From assembly GCA_028023455.1 (NCBI GenBank), contig JAQFVV010012536.1:1880001-1944000 (forward strand): DNA of 64,000 nt. Reading direction: 5' to 3'. Below the pieces are notes generated by a model that was not told the origin of the DNA, ran no database searches, and was given only the letters and a program-made list of their open reading frames with translations. Position 1 is the stretch's first letter, and every line of letters starts with the position of its first letter. Source of the stretch: Epiperipatus broadwayi. Its lineage: Eukaryota; Onychophora; Udeonychophora; Euonychophora; Peripatidae. The position numbers were made by a program, and so were the translations under genes. Positions 55,947 to 64,000 of the stretch are shown here, in pieces.

Positions 55947-57128
55947 CTAAATAGGATCTGGTGGTACATTAAGTAACTCCTCTTTATATAACTTAAAACA
56001 GCACCCAAATATAATGTCATCCTCTTCATCTGATGTCCATTCATATCCCTCATACTCATCTTCCAATCTCAGAGTCGATTGTGCTGGGTGCCTTTCTAGA
56101 CTCCGTGCAAACTCACTTCCACTGTATGGGTGTTTTCCAGATCTGTTATTCCTGAATAGTAGGGTTTGAATCCGTTCTTTCTCTCTCCCTCTGTTCTTCC
56201 CCTGGTGAACCTCTGCGGCTGTCTCCTGTCTTCTCTCTGTCCATCTTTTCTTCCTACTTGGGTATGGATCCTTTCTTTTCCTTTTCTTCTTGTTCTTTAC
56301 AGTACTCTTTGATTCGTACTTCCCATGCAGTCCACCTATTTCCCAAAGCTCTCTATCCAACTCTGTTCTGTCCTGCTGGAGCTCCCGCTTTCTATCTTCT
56401 ACTATCGCCTCAATATCTACACATTTAGATTCTTTATTCTCAGTCTCTAGTATATTCTCCAGCGTGTCCTTGCTATCCCACGTTTCCACTTCAGTCTTCT
56501 TCAAAAGAAAATGGCAACTTTCATCATCGCCTTCATTAATCTCTGGCTTGCTCATTTTGTCCAGCTCAGTTTTCCTAAACTCTTTCTTTTCCACTGGTTT
56601 TAACTCTTCTTTTACTAATACTATTATATCAATTTTAATATTTTCTTCTTCTAGCATTGTGCTATCAGACTTTACTTCTTCTCCCTGATCTGACACTAAC
56701 TCTATCTCATCCTCTACAGTATTCTGCATTTCCTTGCCATTTTTGTCCTGTGCTTTTTCTATCTTCTCTGCGAGTTTTACTGGAATCTCCTCACCTTTTA
56801 GCTGGCATCCCTGCAGGGTTTTACACAGTTTTTCTTCTAAGTTTTCTCTAATATGTGCTGTCCCTTTCTCACATCGCCTGCCCAAAGCTTCAAAACGTCG
56901 TTCCATTTCTAGATTATTTCTATGATCCCTCTCTTCTGCTTCCTGTCTATTTTTCCTATCTCTCTCTTTAAAACGTTGTTCCATTTCTAGATTATTTCTA
57001 TGATCCCTCTCTTCTGCATCCTGTCTATTTTTCCTATCTCTCTCTTCTGCATTCTGTCTATTTTTCCTATCTCTCTCTTCTGCATCCTGTCTAAGTTGCT
57101 TCACTAATGACTCCATCATTGAGTTCAT
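55947..57128 (-). CDS. Gag-like coiled-coil protein of the LTR element (393 aa)
   Basis: The only long open frame in the window. Residues 1 to about 90 are tandem heptad-rich repeats of an 11-residue theme (QDAEERDRKNR and variants, with RDHRNNLEMEQRF blocks), predicting a long coiled coil. A charged, Glu/Lys-rich middle follows. Residues about 278-286 read KNKKKRKRK, a possible nuclear-localisation or RNA-binding patch. The tail is acidic (TSDEEDDIIFG) and ends NVPPDPI. I see no CCHC zinc knuckle, capsid major-homology motif or protease. The role is presumably RNA binding or particle assembly, inferred from its position between primer site and 3' LTR. The tail may come from the end of a lost pol (speculative). 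In-frame codons continue upstream beyond a TAG at 57134-57132 to an ATG at 57278. Confidence 0.75.
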   Translation of the reverse strand: MNSMMESLVKQLRQDAEERDRKNRQNAEERDRKNRQDAEERDHRNNLEMEQRFKERDRKNRQEAEERDHRNNLEMERRFEALGRRCEKGTAHIRENLEEKLCKTLQGCQLKGEEIPVKLAEKIEKAQDKNGKEMQNTVEDEIELVSDQGEEVKSDSTMLEEENIKIDIIVLVKEELKPVEKKEFRKTELDKMSKPEINEGDDESCHFLLKKTEVETWDSKDTLENILETENKESKCVDIEAIVEDRKRELQQDRTELDRELWEIGGLHGKYESKSTVKNKKKRKRKDPYPSRKKRWTERRQETAAEVHQGKNRGREKERIQTLLFRNNRSGKHPYSGSEFARSLERHPAQSTLRLEDEYEGYEWTSDEEDDIIFGCCFKLYKEELLNVPPDPI

Positions 57129-57278
57129 ATTCTAGCCTTCTTTCTTAATTTCTTCTATAGGTCTCTGTTCAGTTACCGTGGTGTCTGACTTTTCTGACAT
57201 GGCCACACTCTGTTGTATAGGTGCCTTTTCCCTAATCTGGCTTGCTACTTCCCTTTCTTCCTCCGTACTACTATCCAT
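57129..57278 (-). pseudogene. upstream in-frame extension of the Gag-like frame, one amber codon
   Basis: From an ATG at 57278 the same frame runs 48 sense codons to a TAG (57134-57132), then reaches the ATG at 57128 two codons later. The extension is acidic, like the rest of the protein, and includes a REKAPIQQS stretch. Either the original start was 57278 and this copy carries a nonsense mutation, or the stop is read through or avoided. A second copy of the element would decide. Confidence 0.65.
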
Positions 57279-58093
57279 TGTAATATACATTTTAATATAC
57301 TAACAACAAAAAAAAATTTTTTTCTCTTTTTAATGGCTCAATTTGTTTTTACTAAAGTTTCTTGGTTTTTGTTTACTTTACTAACTCGGCTAATTGCTGC
57401 ACTCCACAAAGAAAACGATCTGTCTCCTACTCATCTCAACACCTATGCCTAACTCTATTAATACACCTAACTTCTCACTATACATTCGCTTGATGCCCAC
57501 CCAACATTTAACTAACAGTGAAATAAATTTAACATATATAACAAAAAAAATTATAAAATACAACTCACCCTTGGCCTCTTGCAGCTGTTTTTCTTTTTTT
57601 TAAATTTTCCACGGTTCATGGTTATAATTTAATTTACACGTCTGTGCTAGTTTCGAACCTTTAAGATTTGATTTGACCTTACATTTATTTCCTTCTCTTT
57701 CTCGTTCAATCCAATTCATAAAACATAAAACAAATAATAGACCCTCCTTTTCTCTCTTTACTCCTGATGACAAAATTTATGTGAGAACGATTTGACATTT
57801 ATTCAAATCACCCTCGGGCGCCAGTCACAGTGAGCAAGAAAGTTTACACAACATATATTAGAAATCCCCTTAAAAATTCTACTATGCATCTATATAAATA
57901 ATTTTTATACAATAAAATAATAATCTATTCAGAGTATGGAATTAATTGACGTTCAAACTCAGGAAAAAAAAATCTATACATATACATTATTTTGGAAAAC
58001 GAAAAAAAAAAAATTAATTCAAAATCATTAATTTTGACAAAAAGAATTATATATATACTCCATAATCTCTTCAGGGGTGGAAATAAGTTACAG
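57279..58093 (-). other. leader between primer-binding site and Gag-like frame
   Basis: About 0.8 kb without a convincing frame on the element strand. It would hold the packaging signal of the RNA if the element is mobilised. Short plus-strand frames here are antisense shadows. Confidence 0.55.
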
Positions 58094-58111
58094 GCCCCAC
58101 GTTGGGCGCCA
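58094..58111 (-). promoter_or_regulatory. primer-binding site (tRNA 3'-end complement)
   Basis: On the element strand the sequence reads TGGCGCCCAACGTGGGGC. It begins with TGG, the complement of a tRNA CCA end, and is of the TGGCGCCC type used by many retroelements. It lies 23 bases inside the 5' LTR edge at 58135, further than the usual few bases. It fixes the orientation of the element. I do not name the tRNA. Confidence 0.8.
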
Positions 58112-58134
58112 AACCCGGTGAAAAAAAAATACTA

Positions 58135-61131
58135 TGTAACAGTCAAGTTTGTACATTCGCGTAACAGAATTCTGAATCCAAGCAAAAGAGACCGAAGCTG
58201 ACCAGACTAGGACTGTGACAGCCCGAGTCCAACCACACTTCAACTTGTAAGCCAGGATTCCAAGACTCAAGACCCTACAAATGACCACCTTGAAATTCCA
58301 CATAGTATACCTCTTTCCACACGGCCGACATAGGTCACGGAGAAGCAATGAGACTCTGATAATTAAAAGAGAGGTTTTTAATTGACTAAAATATCACTAA
58401 ATTTAATTTAACTTAATGCATAGTTTTCACATATATAGACTATAAATGATAATTAGAATTGGATTGAATTAGATCAATAACGAAACAGAGAACGAAATAC
58501 ATTAAATTAATTATATATTTATTTACAACTCATAGCTATATATCACTTATTTACAATAGCATTCAGCGTAGAATGTACAAACATTTGGTAATTCAAAATC
58601 ACTTTACGTAAGTAATCATTAAATTTCATAGATGAGTTTAACATGTGCCCATCTTAGGAATTGTTTACAATTGATACATAATTAATCACTACGTTATGTC
58701 TATAAATCTCGATAAGCCAAATCCTATTACATTTGTGGCTGAAAGATACATAATTATATCGAACTTTGATCATGAATTTATTTACTAAAATACCCATATA
58801 TAATTTAATAACGAGCGCATAAACCAGCTCAAGTAATGATCGATCGAACATGGCTTTCGAGAGAAAATTTCAGAATGCTGAAAGCCTTATATAAAGATGG
58901 GAGAGTTGGCTGCATAAGATTTTACCAATGCGCTATGGCACAGGTAAACAATAATAGGAAAAGTCGCTCTGTGGATGGATGAAATAACTTCAGGGTTCTT
59001 GCGACAAACGCCGGTACCCTGTAACCGATCGCAATGCTGCGTGAAAAGGAACATTTGTGTTCAGGAATGGCGGGGGTCTTACGTGCTAACCTGGCCTTGG
59101 CTCAGGCTTCACTACTGCTCTACCCTATAAGAAAAAGATGTGCTGGCAACGCCGTGGCTCCATCTTGAGATACGTATATTACGTATAGCAGCAAAACGAG
59201 AATAATTTTATAAAATAAGATCACATCCGCCAAGCAAAGAATAGTATATTTCATACTATGAGATACGAGTTAATAGCATATTAGCTCTATCAAATTGGGA
59301 CCAACTCTTGTGTAGCCTGGTAATAAATGTCTGCTACTAAAAGGGGAGATTACTACATCTGTACTTTGACATGTTCGATCTATTCCGTTACTTATAGATA
59401 ATACATATTTAAGGAGGGAAAGTATATTTCTATGGACTTAAGAATTTAAAATATACTTATAAATACGATCAAGGCTAAATTTAATTCTTAAATAAACTTA
59501 TCAAGTTAAGTTTTTTTTTAAAAGGTTGATTAACAGAGCCACATTTCACATAATAAATCATTTAAATAATAAAAAAAAATAGGATTTCGAAACAGCGCAG
59601 AAAGTTGACGCTATAAATAAATTACGCGAAGATTTTCAAATATCTTCTTAAAAAGATGAAATTAAGTGCCACTGTTTCGAAATATTGGCATATAAAATAT
59701 AATAAGCATTTAAAATAAAATAAGCAAAGAAATATAGACACAACCGCAGTGATATAACTTTAAATTAGACATTTATAAAGTACTTTAAATGAAAGGAAAA
59801 TTATAAATAAGTCAGATTATTTAAACTTTAACACATTAAATTTTGGATAGCAATTGACATATTTAAAATATTAATTAAATGGATTTTAAGTTTTGATTAC
59901 ATTTTTAGCTTTATCATTATTTTAAAAGGAAAGTTAGCTAACTTAGATAGATATTATTTACATTTACACAGAGCTCTGCGGTTTGAAAAACAAAACGGTA
60001 CCGGTATGATTTATCTGCAAGTTCTTGGCTGTTGGTTTGGTTTAGTTTGACTGGGCGGCATCATCTTTCTCCTTATGTTAGGCTCGTCTCTTCTATCGGC
60101 ATGATGGTGGTTTAGGCATTTCGACGAGAGAAACCCCGTTCTCCCACGGAGTAACAGCAACAAGATGCCTGCTTTTAGACGGACATGTTAAACTTTGACA
60201 ATTGTGAAGACTGGCTACAACTCTCACTAACAATATGGCTGTCCTCTTGTTAAAAAATACAGAGTATTTATATGTTTTCCTTATCAGAATCTCCCGCCTC
60301 AAGACTCACTACTCTCAGGAATTTAATTAAGTGTTTTTCAATTTATAATTCAGATCTTAGATAACTTATGTTAGAAACATTCCATAAGCTATTATTATAA
60401 TTAAGATTTTTCGTTGCAAACAATTGTCCAATTTAGATTTAAAAATAACTTAATCTTATCTAAGGGGATTTTGATTAGTAAATTTTTAACTAGTTTTACT
60501 TTTTTATGAATTCCAGGTGTGGTCGTTAATGACACTTGTTTACAACCAAAAATCTTTTAATTACTTGACCAGCTTTTATTTTTAATCTTACATAGAAACT
60601 CTTTCTATTTAAAAACAACCTTTTAACATTTTTTTAAAACGAAAACATTTTTAACATATTTATTAAAATAATTTGCAAACATATTTTGATATAGCTTTTA
60701 AATATATTTTCGAGAAACTTTTCTCTGAAATATATTTAAAACAAGAAATCTTTTAACAATTTTAAAGAAACATTTAATAGTATTTTTAGATAACGGCTTT
60801 TACATATTTTAAATCATGTCTTTCTTCTATATAGCACAGATTATATATCCACATACGAAATTACAATATTAAACAACTAAATTAATAATTTACTCTTAAC
60901 TTAAATAATATAATAACCATTTTTAGAAATATTAAATAATTTTAGGACGCTATAATTTTACTAATCCTATCTAATTATAGCGTTCGTTCGCACGTAAATA
61001 TATAATGCTGTTTAGACAGACATGAACTAATTTTAAATTTATTAACATTTAAATAGGTTCGAACTTAGCACAGATGAGAGTGTCATTAGGTTTGATGGTG
61101 AAACGGAAAGGGATTGGAGATTTCCATTTCA
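58135..61131 (-). repeat. 5' LTR (2997 bp)
   Basis: Near-identical partner of 52536-55529, with the same ends. Differences noticed include a 2-base insertion near 58488, single-base changes scattered through the length, and clustered changes near 60165-60185. TATA-like element-strand TATAAATA at 60265-60272. Confidence 0.93.
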
Positions 61132-61570
61132 GTATATGTATATGTCCTGTACGTGAGAGGTCAGAGTGACCTATGGTCAACATGGGTAGGATGAGAAAAT
61201 TGGCACCAAAGAGGCTTTGAGTATTCCATCATCGTATTTTTAATGAAATGGATGGCTGAAGAGTTGTGTAGTGGATTGAAGCCTGTTCATTAAAGTATAA
61301 AGATTGGTTATCTTAATATAAGCTGAGCATTGATTGTATATATGTGTGGAGATGATTATCTGGACCAACTGACGAGTGCTGGTTTAGCATGAAATACAGA
61401 TATTGGTGATTACTTATCTTTTCAACATGTGTCTGATCAAGTGTGTCAGCAGTATAAGATAGTGTGGATAGTTGAGGGCTGTGTGAAGGTCTGAGTTGAA
61501 ATCCCCTATATATTACATATTGAAGTACGGGTATGAAAAAAGCCTATATTGTAGAAAAAATTTAAACCAT
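61132..61570 (+). mobile_element. family A unit resuming after the LTR element
   Basis: GTAT at 61132-61135 is the right copy of the LTR target duplication. The unit then follows the family A order: GAGAGGTCAGAGTGACC, GGTCAACATGGG, GGATGGCTGAAGAGTTG, AAGCTGAGCATTGATTGTAT, ribozyme, CAACATGTGTCTGATCAAGT, tRNA-like part, and the end TGTAGAAAAAATTTAAACC. Confidence 0.8.
61351..61412 (+). ncRNA. type I hammerhead ribozyme, family A, core intact
   Basis: Core CTGACGA (61369-61375; the variable seventh position is C), stem II GTGC/GCAT with a closing G-U, loop TGGTTTA, GAAA 61391-61394, stem III AT/AT, A at the cleavage position 61402, and inner stem I CCAA/TTGG perfect. The outer stem I is partly mismatched. 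Confidence 0.7.
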
Positions 61571-61654
61571 ATTATGTAAATTATCTTTTGAAATAGCGAA
61601 TATAACATAATCATCAGCCTACTATAAATCTAGAAACCAAGAAGTATTAATCAT

Positions 61655-61760
61655 TCATTAGACTAGAGATTAATCACTTAATGAATAATATTTCTGTATT
61701 GTAGTTTTCACCACACCATTCTCACACAAAGTAAGGTCTATGGAAGGGGTGCAATCATAA
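61655..61760. repeat. half copy of the 18658-18805 inverted-repeat element
   Basis: ACTAGAGATTAATCACTTAA, TATTTCTGTATTGTAG and TTTTCACCACACCATTCTCA follow the order of the left arm of that element. The right arm is missing. Confidence 0.5.
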
Positions 61761-61790
61761 ACAGATGACCAAGGACCTGTCAAAAAGGTG

Positions 61791-61851
61791 TATGATCCCC
61801 AAGATGTATATTTCATGCTGAACCAGCACTCATCAGTTGGCCCAGATCACA
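61791..61851 (-). ncRNA. type I hammerhead ribozyme, family A/B, fully intact core
   Basis: On the minus strand the outer stem I TGTGATC pairs with GATCATA (7 pairs), and inner stem I CCAA with TTGG. CTGATGA (complement at 61830-61836) is followed by stem II GTGC/GCAT, loop TGGTTCA, GAAA, stem III AT/AT with a 4-nt loop, and C at the cleavage position (complement of 61803). With 40967-41027 this is the best candidate for an active ribozyme. The surrounding unit is truncated: the sequence before 61791 is unrelated, so the copy starts within the ribozyme end. Confidence 0.8.
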
Positions 61852-61869
61852 ATCTCTTACTATATCTTT

Positions 61870-62285
61870 ATCATTGTTCAGTATATATAGAGAGAGTCAA
61901 TTACTATGGTTTCATTGATAAGTGTCAAAATTACTGGCCTCACAATTTTAATTGATTTTTTTTTTTTTTGCTTTGAATTGATTTAAAATTAAAAACTCAC
62001 TCATTAAAATGATATCACATCTGAATGTTGGTATATAAAGCTGTTTATTAATTGTTCTGAAGACAAGCTTCATGTAAATGTAAAATAAAGCCAAAGCTAG
62101 TATGTATGTGGTCATGTTTAAACCCATTTTTCATATTTACGTGCCTCAGATTTTCCATAAGCAAAGATAAACATTTTTCTCACTTCATTTGTGGAAACTA
62201 TATAATATAAATAAATATCAATAAACAATCTATTACTTTTATGACTGACACAAACTTATTCAATCAAATGAATCAAATGCCCTGA
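61870..62285. other. unassigned AT-rich DNA
   Basis: No gene or recognisable repeat. Confidence 0.4.
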
Positions 62286-62960
62286 TCAAATAGTAAAAGT
62301 GCTGTCATCTACACTTTTTATGCCTTCATTTGGCAGTAAATATACTAGTTTTTGGTTCTTTAAAATCACTTCATCAACATCCATGTATACTGGAATCAGC
62401 CTATTCAACAAAATCATTGAAAATATTTTACTGTAGTGAATAACATAGATATTCTGTGATAACTGGTGCAATTTTTCAATTCCTTTTATTATTATAATTT
62501 GGAAAAACTGTTGTATCCTAAAGATCAGAAGGCACAACTTCATAAATCCACATTTTTAAAAAAAAAAATTAAGAGTTTTGAAGTTAATATCTGATAATCA
62601 TATTTTAAATTTTTTCCCAAATATTTCACTAAAAATTGCAATCCTTCAGTTTTTAATATTAAAAAAATTGTTTTAATTTTAACTAAGGTATTTTTTGTCC
62701 GTATCTAAATGAATAGATAAAGTGTTGTACCATTAAAAATCTTCATTTCAATTCTTGTATCATTATTTAAGAGTGTATCAAAGTATTGCTCCTGCCTGTT
62801 CAAATTTTCATCACATGAAAGAATGTCATTTATTGATTTAATATCACTAAATAGAATTTGCAGCATATTAGCTAAAACTTAATAAACCTATAGAATGACC
62901 ATAATTTTTTGTCAAAGCAACCTTTATGTATATAAGATGGATTCCTTTTTTTTCTATAGA
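62286..62960 (-). pseudogene. LINE reverse transcriptase N-terminal fragment, broken
   Basis: On the minus strand 62286-62543 encodes 85 residues including IYVIHYSKIFSMILLNRLIP and LLPNEGIKSVDD. These correspond to the RT motif 1-2 region of endonuclease-RT LINEs (NYRPISLL, then KIF-x-x-ILLNRLIP, then Q-x-GF-x-x-x-x-ST). Further upstream on the minus strand, about 62730-62820, NLNRQEQYFDTLLNNDTR resembles the E-x-W-x-x-HF-x-x-LLN block that precedes RT in the same proteins. Frame breaks separate the pieces. It is a different part of the protein from the C-terminal remnants at 12440 and 33520. Confidence 0.75.
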
Positions 62961-62967
62961 GGTTGAC

Positions 62968-63487
62968 ATGACAATAGATTGTGAATATTCTATTGGTTTA
63001 TTAAGCTTTGGCTGTTACCTTGACAATAGATTGTGAATATTCTATTGGTTTATTAAGCTTTGGCTGTTGCCTTGACAATAGATTGTGAATGTTCTATTGG
63101 TTTATTAAGCTGTGGCTGTTGCCTTGACAATAGATTATGAATATTCTATTGGTTTATTAAGCTTTGGCTGTTGCCTTGACAATTGATTGTGAATATTTTA
63201 TAGGTGTATTAAGCTTTGGTTGTTGCCTTGACAATAGATTGTGAATGTTCTATTGGTTTATTAAGCTGTGGCTGTTGCCTTGACAATAGATTATGAATGT
63301 TCTATTGGTTTATTAAGCTTTGGCTGTTGCCTTGACAATAGATTGTGAATATTCTATAGGTTTATTAAGCTTTGGCTATTGCCTTGACAATAGATTGTGA
63401 ATATTCTATTGGTTTATTAAGCTTTAGCTGTTGCCTTTACAATAGAGTGTGAATATTCTATTCATTTATTTAGCTCTGGCTGTTGTG
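62968..63487. repeat. 52-bp minisatellite, ten copies
   Basis: TTGACAATAGATTGTGAATA recurs at 62968, 63020, 63072, 63124, 63176, 63228, 63280, 63332, 63384 and 63436, exactly 52 bp apart with no length change. Each unit holds an inverted repeat, CAATAGA and TCTATTG, separated by 10 bases. The unit also contains GTTGCCTTGACAA, a sequence at the end of family E (42640-42660, and inverted at the window edge), so the array may have grown from a family E terminus. Confidence 0.95.
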
Positions 63488-63773
63488 CTATGAATTATAA
63501 TTGAAAACCAGTCAACTATTGGAAAATTATAACTTTTCCAAGTCTGTATTCTTTTCAATGTATCAAAGAAAGAACTAAAGTGATTGAGATTAGAAAATAA
63601 CTAATCCCTTTGCATTTTTAATCCATCAATCATTTTTAATCCTTCTTGTCAGTTGTTAAACTTCTGCCTTTAAATCTCTATATTACTTACTGAAGTTCTA
63701 TGTTCAGTTTATTAATCAGACATTGAAAATGTCACATGTTTTTTAAAGTATCTAAGGTAATAAATTCATGACT
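63488..63773. other. unassigned AT-rich DNA
   Basis: Starts with AAAACCAGTCAACTATTGG, which is also a family E-type stretch (compare 63928-63945). Nothing coding. Confidence 0.4.
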
Positions 63774-63884
63774 TTTTTTTTCCATATATCAAAGCATCAG
63801 CTGGGAAGCGAACCCACAACAACTGTCTGCAAGCAACTGCTTGCAAGGCGGCTGCACTTAACTCTCAGCTACAATGATTTTACT
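63774..63884 (-). mobile_element. tRNA-derived SINE (CGATGCTTTGACATATG family)
   Basis: On the minus strand: head GTAGCTGAGAGTTAAGTGCA, GCCGCCTTGCAAGCAGTTGC, B-box GGGTTCGCTTCCC, GCTGATGCTTTGATATATGG and an A tail. The longest and cleanest copy of the family in the window, near-identical in design to 19098-19212. Confidence 0.8.
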
Positions 63885-63924
63885 GACCGTAAAATGAATT
63901 ATATACATTTGATATTTAATCAAT

Positions 63925-64000
63925 AAAAACCAGTCAACACTTATACAATCCTAATATCGATAACAATCAACAATTTCAAACTGTTGTCAAGGCAACCACC
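63925..64000 (-). repeat. family E end, continuing beyond the window
   Basis: AAACCAGTCAACACTTATAC, GATAACAATCAACAATTTC and CTGTTGTCAAGGCAACC are the inverse of 42625-42700. The element is cut by the window edge. Confidence 0.65.

Larger units (their letters stand above)
52536..61131 (-). mobile_element. 8.6-kb non-autonomous LTR retrotransposon (Ty3/gypsy-like layout)
   Basis: Direct terminal repeats of 3.0 kb flank a 2.6-kb interior, and a GTAT duplication flanks the whole. On the minus strand the order is 5' LTR (58135-61131), primer-binding site (58094-58111), an untranslated leader, a Gag-like frame (55947-57128, possibly from 57278), then 3' LTR (52536-55529). There is no protease, reverse transcriptase, RNase H or integrase, so movement needs a helper. 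The two LTRs differ at roughly 25-30 places by eye (about 99% identical), which indicates recent insertion. The 4-bp TSD, TG...CA ends and coiled-coil Gag-like product suit a Ty3/gypsy relative, but without pol the superfamily is an inference. Confidence 0.92.

Noticed and set aside
56290-56925. Plus-strand frames at 56290-56688, 56657-56851 and 56734-56925
   Set aside because: Antisense shadows of the minus-strand Gag-like frame.
54492-60302. Conserved 65-100-codon frames repeated in both LTRs
   Set aside because: Conservation follows from LTR duplication in one insertion and does not indicate coding selection. One overlaps the candidate TATA box.
62968-63487. CRISPR array (52-bp period, internal dyads)
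   Set aside because: Whole units repeat with no variable spacers; it is a minisatellite.

Overview
This window looks like intergenic or intronic DNA from a repeat-dense, strongly AT-rich metazoan genome, probably an invertebrate. I found no host protein-coding gene, rRNA or convincing functional tRNA. Nearly all open frames are short and come from AT-rich DNA or from repeats. The evidence for an animal genome is decayed non-LTR retrotransposons with (GAT)n tails, tRNA-derived SINEs, foldback/MITE elements, a hAT MITE resembling the SPIN group, and one recent LTR retrotransposon. I cannot name the species.

The most interesting content is a set of dispersed retroelements that carry hammerhead ribozyme (type I) motifs. 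Families A and B (about 18.9-20.7, 26.3-26.7, 31.2-32.1, 34.3-34.7, 36.1-37.5, 40.1-41.1, 52.3-52.5 and 61.1-61.9 kb) hold the catalytic box CTGATGA, a 4-bp stem II with a 7-nt loop, GAAA, a 2-3 bp stem III, and a bipartite stem I. Copies show compensatory changes, and two (40967-41027 + and 61791-61851 -) have an intact core. Family A also has a tRNA-like A/B-box segment, so it looks like a hammerhead-bearing SINE comparable in design to schistosome Sm-alpha. Families C and D (14-15, 32.7, 35.1-35.7, 39.4-39.7, 44.6-45.2, 47.0-49.0 and 50.9 kb) carry a second hammerhead-like motif with a different sequence. Their copies are built from inverted and tandem pieces of variable length, yet eight insertions are bounded by 11-15 bp target-site duplications (TSDs). 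That points to retroposition, not cut-and-paste transposition.

Layout: 1-5 kb holds a tRNA-Pro-like pseudogene, a LINE fragment, an inverted/tandem repeat and a 172-bp tandem repeat. 5.55-9.12 kb is a 3.6-kb foldback element. 10-17 kb holds four LINE remnants and the first family D and C copies. 17-25 kb holds foldbacks, the tandem family A pair, the SPIN-like MITE, and a SINE with a perfect 16-bp TSD. 27.9-29.6 kb is a second large foldback with a 9-bp TSD. 31-51 kb is dominated by nested A/B/C hammerhead elements. 52.5-61.1 kb is an 8.6-kb LTR retrotransposon on the minus strand with 3-kb LTRs, a primer-binding site, a 4-bp TSD and one coiled-coil Gag-like frame but no pol, inserted into a hammerhead-unit array. 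62.3-63.5 kb holds a LINE reverse-transcriptase fragment and a 10-copy, 52-bp minisatellite.

The elements interact by nesting: family C is inserted in B and D, A in B, and the LTR element in A. This gives a relative order of activity with the LTR element and some SINE and C copies youngest. All ribozyme, TSD and identity statements come from reading by eye; no alignment or folding program was run.
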